64,000 nt of DNA from JBOFIQ01 sp051654905 (lineage in GTDB: Bacteria > Actinomycetota > Actinomycetes > Propionibacteriales > Propionibacteriaceae), in the NCBI GenBank assembly GCA_051654905.1, contig JBOFYY010000159.1, forward strand, positions 62,001 to 126,000. Direction: 5' to 3'. The translations under genes and the position numbers were made by a program. The notes beneath the pieces were generated by a model. That model made no database searches and was not told the DNA's origin. It saw only the letters and a list, made by a program, of their open reading frames with translations. Below, in pieces: positions 43,474 through 51,818 of this stretch (its first letter is position 1; the number at the start of each line of letters is the position of its first letter).

Positions 43474-44100
43474 ATGACAGAAGCAGTTGTTTCGGTAGCG
43501 CAGGCGCTTGCTGCTGGAACCTTGGGGGCTTCGCTGGCAGCAGCACGCCCAGCACAAGGTTCGCGCTCTAGCGCAGTTTTAGTGTTGCTGACTGTTGATT
43601 CGGTGCTGCTGCTACGACGATCTGAGCAGTTGCGTCATCATGGTGGGCAGGTAGCTTTTCCCGGTGGCGCGGCAGATCCAGATGAAACTCCAGTAGAAAC
43701 TGCGTTGCGGGAAACTTGGGAAGAAACTGGTATTGATCCAACCCAGGTTCGAGTCTTAGGGCAGATGCCAGCTACCCATATCCCAGTATCATCCTTTGAT
43801 GTCACACCAGTTGTTGCTTGGTGGACTCAACCAACACTGGGATTGCGAGGCAACCCAACCGAAGTAGCTGCTATCGAATTGGTGTTCTTGGCAGAGCTGG
43901 CGGCCCCGGAGAATCGATTTACTGCTATTCATGAACCTTCTGGGTTTACTACTCCAGGTTTCAAAGTTAACCAGTTATGGATTTGGGGTTTTACTGGTTT
44001 CGTACTCGATGAAATTTTGCAAGCAGCTGGGGTAACTGAACCTTGGGATATAACCGATATTCGTCCCGTACCAGCTAAGTTTTTAGCAGGAAAGAACTAG
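43474..44100 (+). CDS. NUDIX hydrolase, probable CoA pyrophosphatase
   Basis: A 208-residue NUDIX protein. The NUDIX box GX5EX7REXXEEXGX is clear as GGAADPDETPVETALRETWE followed by ETGID, and VLLLRRSEQLRHHGGQVAFP matches the CoA-pyrophosphatase (NudL/YeaB) signature upstream. Such enzymes cleave CoA to phosphopantetheine and 3',5'-ADP. It follows nth by 21 bp with AGAAAGAGG as ribosome binding site; the TlpA-like gene known between these two in relatives is missing here. Confidence 0.9.
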   Translation: MTEAVVSVAQALAAGTLGASLAAARPAQGSRSSAVLVLLTVDSVLLLRRSEQLRHHGGQVAFPGGAADPDETPVETALRETWEETGIDPTQVRVLGQMPATHIPVSSFDVTPVVAWWTQPTLGLRGNPTEVAAIELVFLAELAAPENRFTAIHEPSGFTTPGFKVNQLWIWGFTGFVLDEILQAAGVTEPWDITDIRPVPAKFLAGKN

Positions 44101-44138
44101 CTTTTAGTCACTTTTGTAATTTTGAGAGCAAGAACTAA

Positions 44139-44612
44139 CTACTTGACAAGACGGCGAGCAATCTTTTCGGGGTTAGCGTTGGAAGAGCCTTTGATCTCTG
44201 CTGTGGTACGGGTAATGGCATCTTTAACGCTGCTGATAGTGGCAGCAGCTTCGGCCTTTGTACTGTCAGGACCTGTGATCTTCTTCATCTTGGATTTTCC
44301 GATAAGCGCAAGGATTCCAGCGATAGGAAGCAGAATTGCTGCGACGATCACAAAACCGATAGCAAGCCCACCTAGGATTGACCAACCAAGTTTCTGATTG
44401 AATAAAAGTCCGATTCCAACTCCAGCGGCAAGGAAGAGTAGTGAGGCAGCGTTAACGGCAAGATAGCCGGCACTTCCTAGCAGTCCAGCGCCTACTCCAG
44501 CAGTTTTTCCTGAAGGAATTAGTTCTGCTTTTGCTAACTCAATTTCTGTTGAAACGATAGTTTTAAAATCATCGGTAATGTTTTTGATGATCTCAGAGAC
44601 CTCAATAGCCAT
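44139..44612 (-). CDS. Phage-holin-family (DUF1469) membrane protein
   Basis: A 157-residue protein with two closely spaced pairs of membrane helices (about 35-65 and 73-100) after an amphipathic ISEIIKNITDDFKTIVSTEI and ahead of a Lys-rich tail with SVKDAITRTTAEIKGSS. This is the actinobacterial holin superfamily III / DUF1469 pattern. Despite the name it is a chromosomal membrane protein, not a prophage gene. GGAAGGAAG precedes the ATG. It lies downstream of nhaA on the same strand with 75 bp between them. Confidence 0.85.
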   Translation of the reverse strand: MAIEVSEIIKNITDDFKTIVSTEIELAKAELIPSGKTAGVGAGLLGSAGYLAVNAASLLFLAAGVGIGLLFNQKLGWSILGGLAIGFVIVAAILLPIAGILALIGKSKMKKITGPDSTKAEAAATISSVKDAITRTTAEIKGSSNANPEKIARRLVK

Positions 44613-44687
44613 GATGGACTTCCTTCCACTAAATCATGATCAGTTTAGTTTGAGTAAGCCCATCATGGTGAGAGTTTTGCTAGTTTC

Positions 44688-45887
44688 TTAGGAAATATCC
44701 TTTAGAGCGGCATGTTTATGATTACGACGACGTAGCACTATGCCACCGATAATCGCAGAAATAAGAGAAGCCATCAAAACGGCAGCTTTACCTTGTGCTA
44801 GGTGCTCAGGTTGGGACGCGAAAGTTAGCTCTACCAGTAGTAGCGAGACTGTAAAACCGATACCTGCTAGCTGTGCGGTGCCTGCGACGTCGATCCAGTT
44901 CACATTGTCGTCTTGAGATTTAGTAAGACGGGCAGTGATTCGAGAACCACAAAAAACGCCAATGAGTTTACCTAGTACTAAACCAGCGAGGATTCCTAGT
45001 GGAACTGGGCTAGTGAAGATTGTAGAAAGAACCGAGGCGTCGAGAGTAACCCCGGCAGAAAAGAGCGCAAAGAGCGGAACTACTAGCCCTGCAGACCACG
45101 GTAATAGTGCGTTTTGCCATACGTCGAGGGTGTCGTCGTCCTCATCAAGTTTGGTGCGAACTAGAAGCCCTAATGCTACGCCAGCGATCGTGGCATGAAT
45201 TCCAGAAGCGTGCATAAGCCACCAAGCAGCGATCCCTAGTGGAATATAAATCCACGGAGAGCGAACCTTGAAATGTTGGAGGATTCCCCAGACTGCTATG
45301 ACAGCTAATGCACCAGCTAATGCCAGCCAATTCATGGAACCTGCATAGAAAATAGCAATGATGATGATGGCGCCAAGATCATCGACGATCGCCAACGTCA
45401 AAAGGAAGCTTCGGATCGATGGGGGCAGTTGCGAACCGACTATCGAGAGCACTGCAACGGCGAAAGCAATATCGGTTGCCATCGGGATCGCCCAGCCATG
45501 GGAAACACCGCCAGGGGCAAGATTGACGAGGGTATAGATGATGGCAGGAACTGCCATGCCACAGATTGCTGCCACGATAGGGACGAGCGCAGAAGCAGGA
45601 CGCCGTAGCGATCCTTCTACGAACTCACGCTTGAGTTCCAGTCCAGCCACAAAGAAAAAAATAGTGAGTAGCCCGTCACTCATCCAATGCGCAATGCTGA
45701 GCGGACCTAGGTGGGTTTGGGAAATATTTTGGTAGCTCGTAGGAGAAATATTTGCCCAAAGTAGTGCGATGGCAGCTGCCGCCATCATAAGAAGACCGCC
45801 GGCAGTTTCTTGGCGGAGGATATTGCCAAGATGGCGCTCGTCGGCTTCAGTGGTTGGGCCAAAAAGAACAGAGGCGATACGAGACAT
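44688..45887 (-). CDS. nhaA: Na+/H+ antiporter NhaA
   Basis: A 399-residue antiporter with about twelve membrane segments. The paired aspartates of the ion site are in LAIVDDLGAIIIIAIFY, the motif MSDGLLTIFFFVAGLELKRE is the NhaA start region, and AIPMATDIAFAVAVLS contains the discontinuous helix IV. It exchanges two protons for one Na+ or Li+. The ATG at 45887 lacks a strong ribosome binding site and is preceded by a GC-rich leader able to form several helices. Confidence 0.95.
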   Translation of the reverse strand: MSRIASVLFGPTTEADERHLGNILRQETAGGLLMMAAAAIALLWANISPTSYQNISQTHLGPLSIAHWMSDGLLTIFFFVAGLELKREFVEGSLRRPASALVPIVAAICGMAVPAIIYTLVNLAPGGVSHGWAIPMATDIAFAVAVLSIVGSQLPPSIRSFLLTLAIVDDLGAIIIIAIFYAGSMNWLALAGALAVIAVWGILQHFKVRSPWIYIPLGIAAWWLMHASGIHATIAGVALGLLVRTKLDEDDDTLDVWQNALLPWSAGLVVPLFALFSAGVTLDASVLSTIFTSPVPLGILAGLVLGKLIGVFCGSRITARLTKSQDDNVNWIDVAGTAQLAGIGFTVSLLLVELTFASQPEHLAQGKAAVLMASLISAIIGGIVLRRRNHKHAALKDIS

Positions 45888-45899
45888 TAGAGTTCACTT

Positions 45900-45970
45900 T
45901 CGGGGTCTATCGGGCAGATCACTGTCCGCGGACAGCGGCCGACCAGACTTCCCGGCACACCAAGAAGTCC
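45900..45970 (-). promoter_or_regulatory. GC-rich, potentially structured leader of nhaA
   Basis: In the 123 bp upstream of nhaA several inverted repeats are nested: a 14-base perfect palindrome CTGTCCGCGGACAG (45922-45935) lies within arms GGC/GCC (45913-45915, 45938-45940) and GGTC/GACC (45904-45907, 45941-45944), and a further hairpin GACTTC/GAAGTC (45946-45951, 45964-45969) follows. The stretch is clearly richer in G+C than the flanks. It could be an ion-sensing leader RNA, a protein site or a terminator of something upstream; no known class is recognised. Confidence 0.45.
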
Positions 45971-46010
45971 ATCCTACAGTTACGTGTGAGCAATGATTAC
46001 TGGGGGCAGC

Positions 46011-46751
46011 TTAGAAGATCCGAAGCCCATCTTCATAGGTAATAGGAATACTTAGTTCATCTTGGGCAACCATAGCTCGCCAACATACTGCTTGATAAGG
46101 TAAAAGTAGCGGTTCTGGAGCGCGAGACATCGCATCGTAATGAGCAGCTACCTCTGAAATTAGGGAATCTTGGGCTGCTTTGTTGAGATGAGAAAAAATT
46201 GGCCGCCCTTGAACCATATTGATCAGGCCATTGCGATCTATCGGGAACCACGTTCGGAAACTTTGTTCCTCGACGTGTGGGAAATAGCGGGAGCGGTATA
46301 GAGAATCAATGGACTCAGCACCGTAATCGCCACGCATAGCAGTGGGATCAACAGTTTGGATAGTCGAAGCAAGTCGCTTCACCCACGGAACAGTATCGTC
46401 GCGGGTGGTGTAAACAACAGCGATACTACCTTGTTGAGTAAGGACTCTAGCGATCTCTGCTAAGGCAGTACGGTGAGCTAGCAGGTGAAAGTTTTGTGAT
46501 AGTAGCACCACATCAAACTGGCAGGGTGCGAATGGCAGATTTTCGGTATTAGCGGCAATACAAGTGGCGGTATTATCAGCGCCAGCCCGGTTGAGAGCCA
46601 CTAGCGATGAATCTATACAGGTCACTTGGTGGTTTAAGTTTACTAGCATGCGCACTAGCGCACGGCTGCCTCCGACGAGTAATACGCGTGCTCGTTCGCC
46701 AGTCATCCAAGAAACAGCTTGTGGGGGAAAAGGGTTCTGGGGGGAAGCCAT
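46011..46751 (-). CDS. Class I SAM-dependent methyltransferase
   Basis: A 246-residue protein. The SAM-binding motif I is VLLVGGSRALVRML, unusually ending in S-R-A, followed by VTCIDSSLVALNRA (motif II acidic residue) and FDVVLLSQNFHLLA with EIARVLTQQGSIAVVY, all typical of the UbiE/Methyltransf_11 type. The substrate is unknown. The ATG at 46751 is chosen; a TTG at 46796 would be an alternative. It is divergent from the ssd-tad operon with 141 bp between them, as seen in related actinobacteria. Confidence 0.75.
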   Translation of the reverse strand: MASPQNPFPPQAVSWMTGERARVLLVGGSRALVRMLVNLNHQVTCIDSSLVALNRAGADNTATCIAANTENLPFAPCQFDVVLLSQNFHLLAHRTALAEIARVLTQQGSIAVVYTTRDDTVPWVKRLASTIQTVDPTAMRGDYGAESIDSLYRSRYFPHVEEQSFRTWFPIDRNGLINMVQGRPIFSHLNKAAQDSLISEVAAHYDAMSRAPEPLLLPYQAVCWRAMVAQDELSIPITYEDGLRIF

Positions 46752-46804
46752 AGAGATGAGAGTAGCTCGAATAGCTGTGAAAGGTGACTTTGACAACTAA
46801 ATAC

Positions 46805-46840
46805 TTATCAACAGGAAAAATATTCTTAGGTTTATCCACA
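46805..46840. promoter_or_regulatory. Pair of DnaA-box-like sites in the promoter region of ssd
   Basis: TTATCCACA at 46832-46840 is a perfect DnaA box and TTATCAACA at 46805-46813 differs in one base, in the same direction 27 bp apart. They lie between the divergent methyltransferase and ssd genes. Confidence 0.5.
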
Positions 46841-46892
46841 GAGAGTTGCAATTAGTGAGCAGATAGTCAGTGGGATCTCCCACAGTAGAGAT

Positions 46893-47888
46893 ATGACGAC
46901 TGCCAAAACTGTATCGCTACTGACGCGAGACGAAGAACTGTCAGATATCGTGCTTTCGAGTGCAGCTGCTGCTGGTGTAACAGTCCAGTTAGTATCAAAA
47001 GTATCGTCGGTATCAGGACTTTTATTCGTCGGATCTGATGCAATAGCCGATGTTGTTGAGCAAGGAACGCCACTTCGTACTCAAATTGTTCTGATAGGTG
47101 AAGATCCAGACGAACTTGCTTACGGGTCAATGTCTTTGAACGCAAGAGTGTTGGTGCTGCCAGACGGGAAACCGTGGTTAAGCCAATTATTAGCAACTTC
47201 AGCAATGCAGACACAAGGCAAAGTGATTGGTGTTGTTGGCGGTAGCGGCGGTGTAGGTACTAGCACTACGGCAGCAGGTTTAGCGTATTCGCTACGAGAT
47301 CAGGGGCGGCGAATAGCTTTAGTTGATGCTGACATTGGATCTGGTGGGCTAGATCTGTTGCTAGCAGCTGAAACTGCTCGCGGCTGGCGCTGGCCAGCAC
47401 TTATTCATGCTTCTGGGGATGTAGCTGATTTAAGCGAAAGCATCATTGATCTGGACGGGATAAGTCTTGTTTCGCAAGCGAGAAATGGCACAACCCCGCC
47501 GCTGACTGCGGTAGAAGCTGTTGTTCGCTCGTTGTCTCGGTCGCATGAAGTAGTTGTTATGGACTTAGGGCGAGAAAGTAAAAATATGACGTCATGGTGT
47601 GACTACATACTTATGGTGGTAGCAGGAAATGTTATGTCGGTAGCGGCCGCATCTCGGGCTGTAGACAATATGCGTTCAGTATTACAGGGTGCTGCTGGGT
47701 TAGTAGTACGGCAGGGAGCGATCCATGAAACAGAAGTTGCGGCAGCAATTGGAATGCCTCTAGTAGGGAAAGTAGTTAACGATAAAGGACTACTTCGCGG
47801 ATATAACGAAGGAGTTGCTCCCTCAGATTGTGCTGGGCGGCTTTGGCGAAAAAACATGACGGTTATCGCACATGAGGTTATGGAATGA
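46893..47888 (+). CDS. ssd: Septum-site-determining/CpaE-like ATPase Ssd
   Basis: A 331-residue MinD/ParA-type protein with an N-terminal receiver-like region and a P-loop GVVGGSGGVGTSTTAA at about 109-125. The signature Lys of the deviant Walker A is not at its usual first position, as noted for the Ssd family. IALVDADIGSGGLDLLLAAE is the switch region. In mycobacteria Ssd affects septation; in the Tad system the same protein (TadZ/CpaE) places the secretion machine. It overlaps tadA by four bases, so a role with the pilus is likely. Confidence 0.88.
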   Translation: MTTAKTVSLLTRDEELSDIVLSSAAAAGVTVQLVSKVSSVSGLLFVGSDAIADVVEQGTPLRTQIVLIGEDPDELAYGSMSLNARVLVLPDGKPWLSQLLATSAMQTQGKVIGVVGGSGGVGTSTTAAGLAYSLRDQGRRIALVDADIGSGGLDLLLAAETARGWRWPALIHASGDVADLSESIIDLDGISLVSQARNGTTPPLTAVEAVVRSLSRSHEVVVMDLGRESKNMTSWCDYILMVVAGNVMSVAAASRAVDNMRSVLQGAAGLVVRQGAIHETEVAAAIGMPLVGKVVNDKGLLRGYNEGVAPSDCAGRLWRKNMTVIAHEVME

Positions 47889-49015
47889 CGGTACTTAATG
47901 TAATACGTCCGCGGTTAGCTGCCTTAGAACATGCACCTACACCTGCTGATGTGGCTACCGCTTTAAGAGCAGAAGGGCTTGTTGTTAGCGATGCCTCGGT
48001 CCTTGATGCAGTAGCTGAGCTACGTCGAGAATCTACAGGTGCTGGAGTACTAGAGGCACTTCTGGAAGTTGATGGGGTGACAGATGTTTTAGTTAATGGC
48101 CCAAAACAAGTTTTTATTGATAGAGGTAGAGGGCTAGAGCCAACAGATGTTTACTTTGCTGACGATTCAGAAGTTCGTTCACTCGCAGTTCGGTTGGCTG
48201 CGTCAGTAGGGCGACGTCTCGACGATGCTCAGCCATGGGTAGACGCCCGGTTAGCAGACGGCACTAGATTTCACGCAGTTTTATCGCCGCTTTCTGATCC
48301 GGGAACATGTTTGAGTTTACGAGTTCCGTCACGACGTAGATTGTCGCTCGATGATCTAGTGCGTTACCGGGCATTGTCGGAACCAGCTGCAGATATGTTA
48401 CGAAAAGTAGTTAACGAAAAGTTAGCTTTCCTAATTTCAGGAGGAACTGGAACTGGGAAAACTACGTTGTTAGCAGCGATGTTGGCAGAAGTAACACCCC
48501 ATGATCGAATCCTCATCGTGGAAGATTCTAGGGAGCTAGAACCATGCCATCCTCATGTAATTAGGCTTGAAGGCAGACAAGCAAATGCTGAAGGATCTGG
48601 AGCAGTACCACTATCGCTTTTAGTAAAACAGTCATTGCGAATGCGTCCAGATCGTGTTGTGGTAGGAGAAGTTCGCGGCGCTGAAGTTGTGGATCTACTT
48701 GCTGCTTTGAACACTGGACATGAAGGAGGATGCGGAACGGTTCATGCCAATTCTGCTGCTGATGTTCCAGCTCGACTGGAGGCACTAGCTGCATTAGCTG
48801 GGATGCCCAGAGATGCCCTCCACTCGCAAGCAATATCAGCATTACAAGCCATACTTCATGTGAAGCGAACTCCGCAAGGGCGAAAAGTAGCTGGAATACA
48901 TGTATTAGAACGAGACCAAGAAGGTTGGTTGGCTGCTATAAATGCAGTGACATTTACCTCTGACGGAGTTATGCCCGGACAAGGTTGGGATCGTTTAGAA
49001 AAGATGCTGGGATGA
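47885..49015 (+). CDS. tadA: TadA/CpaF-type pilus assembly ATPase
   Basis: A 376-residue secretion ATPase of the type II/IV family: Walker A SGGTGTGKTTLLA, Asp box EDSRELEPCHPHVIRLEGRQ, Walker B RPDRVVVGEVRGAEVVDLL and His box GHEGGCGTVHANSA. It powers assembly and retraction of Flp pili from the cytoplasm. It overlaps ssd and tadB by four bases each. Confidence 0.93.
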   Translation: MTVLNVIRPRLAALEHAPTPADVATALRAEGLVVSDASVLDAVAELRRESTGAGVLEALLEVDGVTDVLVNGPKQVFIDRGRGLEPTDVYFADDSEVRSLAVRLAASVGRRLDDAQPWVDARLADGTRFHAVLSPLSDPGTCLSLRVPSRRRLSLDDLVRYRALSEPAADMLRKVVNEKLAFLISGGTGTGKTTLLAAMLAEVTPHDRILIVEDSRELEPCHPHVIRLEGRQANAEGSGAVPLSLLVKQSLRMRPDRVVVGEVRGAEVVDLLAALNTGHEGGCGTVHANSAADVPARLEALAALAGMPRDALHSQAISALQAILHVKRTPQGRKVAGIHVLERDQEGWLAAINAVTFTSDGVMPGQGWDRLEKMLG

Positions 49016-49806
49016 ATGTCGTAGCTGCGCTATGCGCTAGTTTTGCTAGCTGGCTTATTGCTAAATCCGAAAATAATTGTGATCGGTTATCTGCGTCAGC
49101 AACAACTTCGGTGCGATCTAGATACTGGCTATGGGTATTGGTTATTCTCGGAATAAGTAGCTTAGCTATTTTTGTGTTATTGCCAGTAGGAAGACTTAGA
49201 GTCCTTGGCGTTGTAGCAGCAGAGATAGCAATGGTCGCGGTAATTTTTATTCACGGATGGAAAGCAGAACGTTGTGCTCGCAGGCGTCGAGATGAAGTAG
49301 CTCGTAGTTGCTGGGAACTAGCTGGAGAAGTTACTGCCGGGAGAGTTCCTTTTGAGGCATTGAAAATAGTTGCCAATGATATTCCTGTCATGAAAAAGGC
49401 TGCCGGAATTGCTGAGTTAGGAGGAGACATACCGGCTTGTTGGCGAGAACAAGCACAAATTTCTGGTTATGAAGGATTACTTACTTTAGCTAGAGCTTGG
49501 GAAGTTTCAGTAAAAACAGGCGCTCCAATGGCAGGATCACTTAGAGGAGTCGCCGAATCAATACGCGATCGACGTCGGCTTTCCAATACAGTGGCAGGAG
49601 AGTTAGCTGCGCCTAGAGCAACCGGGCGACTTTTAGTGTGCTTACCTGCTTTGGGAGTAGCTTTAGGTTTTGCTTTTGGAGGCAATCCATTGCAGTTTTT
49701 GCTAGAGACTCTTGTAGGACAGTTATGTTTGATTTCAGCAGTAGCTCTTGCTGGTACTGGGCTTTTATGGAGCGAAAGACAAGCAAGTAAGGCGGTCGTG
49801 TCATGA
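49012..49806 (+). CDS. tadB: TadB-type pilus inner-membrane platform protein
   Basis: A 264-residue membrane protein with an N-terminal helix, a helix pair near 35-85, a cytoplasmic T2SSF domain (about 100-200; ELAGEVTAGRVPFEALKIVA, then YEGLLTLARAWEVSVKTGAP) and two helices at the C-terminus. This is the GspF-like platform subunit, shorter than proteobacterial TadB as usual in actinobacteria. The start at 49012 overlaps the tadA stop as ATGA. Confidence 0.85.
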   Translation: MNVVAALCASFASWLIAKSENNCDRLSASATTSVRSRYWLWVLVILGISSLAIFVLLPVGRLRVLGVVAAEIAMVAVIFIHGWKAERCARRRRDEVARSCWELAGEVTAGRVPFEALKIVANDIPVMKKAAGIAELGGDIPACWREQAQISGYEGLLTLARAWEVSVKTGAPMAGSLRGVAESIRDRRRLSNTVAGELAAPRATGRLLVCLPALGVALGFAFGGNPLQFLLETLVGQLCLISAVALAGTGLLWSERQASKAVVS

Positions 49807-50531
49807 CTGCAGCGCTATGTATAGCTTGTGCGGTGTGGTTATGGATTCCATCTAGCCAGGGGCTTGCCAGATTAACTTTGCAATCTAGAGATCTTTACCC
49901 AAAGTGGATACAACCTGTCCCAGGAGCGGCTCCGCTTAGAATCCGTGTCATAGGAGGCAGCTGTGTCGGATTACTGATGCTCTTATTACTAGGAGGAAGA
50001 CTGTTAGTAGTTTTCTTAGCACTAGTTATAGGAGTAGGCGCAACTATCGGAATGGGGAAAGTAGCAAGCAGCTCCCATAAGCAGCTCCAGGAAAAAGAAG
50101 CATGGGATTTGCCGCAAGCTCTTGATCTAATGGTGGCAGGGCTGGAAGCAGGATTGCCTTTACGAATTGCTACCCAAGCAGTAGCTACAGTTTTTGATGG
50201 CCCGGTTCATGAGCGGCTGATAGCAGTTGCTGCCAGAGTTGCAGTAGGTGAAAAAGAATCGCAGGCTTGGCGAATAAGTGGAGATGCAGAGACTAGTTTT
50301 GGCAGGATGTCCAGCGATATCGCCAGATCATTGGATTCAGGTACGGCATTAGCTCCTACGTTATATCGGCACAGTGTCGATGCTCGTAGTGAACACCGTG
50401 CTCGGGTGGAGTCTAATGCTAAAGCTATTGGGGTTAGAAGTGTTTGGCCAACGATGCTGTGTTTTTTGCCGGCATTTTTATTGACCGGAGTAGTGCCGAT
50501 TATCGCTGGAGTGGCACTGCAATTCTTCTGA
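49803..50531 (+). CDS. tadC: TadC-type pilus inner-membrane platform protein
   Basis: A 242-residue membrane protein with the second T2SSF domain of the Tad platform: DLPQALDLMVAGLEAGLPLR and SMARSLDSG-like DIARSLDSGTALAPTLYRHS, with helices near 45-80 and 210-240. It would pair with TadB in the inner membrane and connect to TadA. It starts in the overlap with tadB and ends about 310 bp before the pilin gene. Confidence 0.85.
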   Translation: MTAALCIACAVWLWIPSSQGLARLTLQSRDLYPKWIQPVPGAAPLRIRVIGGSCVGLLMLLLLGGRLLVVFLALVIGVGATIGMGKVASSSHKQLQEKEAWDLPQALDLMVAGLEAGLPLRIATQAVATVFDGPVHERLIAVAARVAVGEKESQAWRISGDAETSFGRMSSDIARSLDSGTALAPTLYRHSVDARSEHRARVESNAKAIGVRSVWPTMLCFLPAFLLTGVVPIIAGVALQFF

Positions 50532-50570
50532 AATAACTACTTATAGATAGGCTAAATATAGGGCTACAGC

Positions 50571-50616
50571 GTTCTTATGCCAGAGGAGATATTGCTCTGG
50601 CATAAGAACGTATTTT
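50571..50616 (+). terminator. Strong hairpin terminator after tadC
   Basis: GTTCTTATGCCAGAG (50571-50585) pairs perfectly with CTCTGGCATAAGAAC (50595-50609), followed by GTATTTTT. It separates the assembly genes from the pilin gene. The rest of the 50532-50844 gap is AT-rich and should contain the pilin promoter; two TTTCCACAG words near 50694 and 50731 are the only other repeated words noticed. Confidence 0.85.
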
Positions 50617-50844
50617 TCTGCTATCTAGTAGGAATATAGACAATATCCAGTGTTTGATAAGAAGGTAGTAACGGTCATCATATTTTAGATTTTTCCACAG
50701 CTGAAGATATTTCTGAGTAAGTTTCCACAGATTCCTAATTAACTGAAACTTTATTGCTAGCTATTACCACTGTGTTAATACACCAGCAAATAAGCAGGTG
50801 GCGGTGCAATAGGCGCTGAACCAGTAGAAGAAAGGGAAAATCCA

Positions 50845-51027
50845 ATGAAGAAAGTTGTAGCAAAGCGAGTCGAACGAGGAATGGCTACCGCAGAATATGC
50901 AGTTGCTACCTTGGCAGCTCTTACCTTAGGCGGTGTCTTACTTAAAGTGATGATGGATGGACGCATTTTTGAACTGCTACTTAAGATCATTCAATTTGTT
51001 TTCCAGCATGTTCTAAAAATGGGGTAG
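50845..51027 (+). CDS. Flp-type pilin precursor (DUF4244)
   Basis: A 60-residue protein: basic leader MKKVVAKRVERG, then MATAEYAVATLAALTLGGVL, a hydrophobic stretch typical of DUF4244/Flp pilins. The site after Gly with Glu five residues later (G/MATAE) fits prepilin peptidase processing. It should be the major pilin. GAAAGGGAAAA precedes the ATG. A terminator-like hairpin follows, which would make the pilin message more abundant than the next genes. Confidence 0.88.
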   Translation: MKKVVAKRVERGMATAEYAVATLAALTLGGVLLKVMMDGRIFELLLKIIQFVFQHVLKMG

Positions 51028-51062
51028 TTAAGTAGTTGATGGGGTAACTAGGTGGCGTAGCA

Positions 51063-51090
51063 GGGCGGAGGAGAAAATAATCCTCCGCCC
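51063..51090 (+). terminator. Hairpin between the pilin and the TadE-like gene
   Basis: GGGCGGAGGA (51063-51072) pairs with TCCTCCGCCC (51081-51090). It is GC-rich but lacks a clear T run, so it may act as a partial terminator or protect the 3' end of the pilin message. Confidence 0.6.
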
Positions 51091-51122
51091 TCAGTAACTA
51101 GATAAGTTTAAGGATCTAGACC

Positions 51123-51467
51123 ATGAGGAAAGCACTTAATAAGGAGCGGGGTATGGTGACTGCCGAACTTGCAGTAGGACTATTGACCGTTATTGTGTTG
51201 GCAACTTTTGCTCTTTGGGGAATAGCGTTAATAGTGCAGCAAATTCGTACCAGCGATATAGCGGCTGCTTGCGTACGCCAACATGCGCGAGGCGAAAAAG
51301 AAATATGTCAGCAACTCTTGGCCGCTAATCCCGGAGCACATATTCAGATTCGTCATAACGGTGACATGGTGGTGGCAGATGCTTTGCTTTGTGGTCACTC
51401 TTGGGGAGCTCTACCGTCGATAACGACTAGAGCAACAGCCGTAGCTGCTCAGGAACCAGAACACTGA
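51123..51467 (+). CDS. TadE-like minor pilin
   Basis: A 114-residue protein with the pseudopilin-type start KERGMVTAELAVGLLTVIVL and one membrane helix, then a small external domain with three Cys (ACVRQHARGEKEIC and LLCGHSW). Such TadE-like proteins are minor pilins or adaptors of the Tad system. It overlaps the next gene by one base. Confidence 0.85.
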   Translation: MRKALNKERGMVTAELAVGLLTVIVLATFALWGIALIVQQIRTSDIAAACVRQHARGEKEICQQLLAANPGAHIQIRHNGDMVVADALLCGHSWGALPSITTRATAVAAQEPEH

Positions 51468-51814
51468 TGGCAACTAACGAGAAAGGTTCTGGATCAGTAC
51501 TAGCCGGGATCGTAGCGTTGGCAGGGCTGATAGGAATGAGCATCGCAATGGTAGTCATTATTGGAATAGCTGGACAGCGACAGGCGCGGCATAGTGCTGA
51601 TCTGGCGTCATTAGGGGCAGCACAGGCGCTACAGCAAGGTAATGCGCCATGTGTTGCAGCAGAAAAGATTGCATATTTGAATCGCTCCCGGCTGGGACAA
51701 TGTCAAATATCTGGTGATGATGTCAGCGTCGAGACGGTTGTTACTGCTCGATGGCATCTGCCGGGATTACCACACGAATTTCATGCGAATGCAGTAGCTG
51801 GCCCGCTGCGTTAA
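51467..51814 (+). CDS. TadG-like secreted/minor pilus protein (Rv3654c-type)
   Basis: A 115-residue protein: one N-terminal helix (SGSVLAGIVALAGLIGMSIA), the conserved QRQARHSADLASLGAAQALQ and a pair of Cys in the external part (APCVAAEKI, RLGQC). This is the helicase/secretion neighbourhood-associated TadE-like family of actinobacteria. It ends four bases before the end of the convergent helicase gene. Confidence 0.82.
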   Translation: MATNEKGSGSVLAGIVALAGLIGMSIAMVVIIGIAGQRQARHSADLASLGAAQALQQGNAPCVAAEKIAYLNRSRLGQCQISGDDVSVETVVTARWHLPGLPHEFHANAVAGPLR

Positions 51815-51818
51815 AGAT

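Noticed and set aside
44139..44612. Holin-family protein as a sign of a prophage
   Set aside because: No integrase, terminase, capsid, endolysin or attachment site is nearby, and this DUF1469 protein is a regular chromosomal membrane protein in this neighbourhood in actinobacteria.
46797..46892. Chromosomal replication origin from the DnaA boxes
   Set aside because: Only two boxes, no dnaA or dnaN gene and no AT-rich unwinding region; the window genes are not the oriC neighbourhood.
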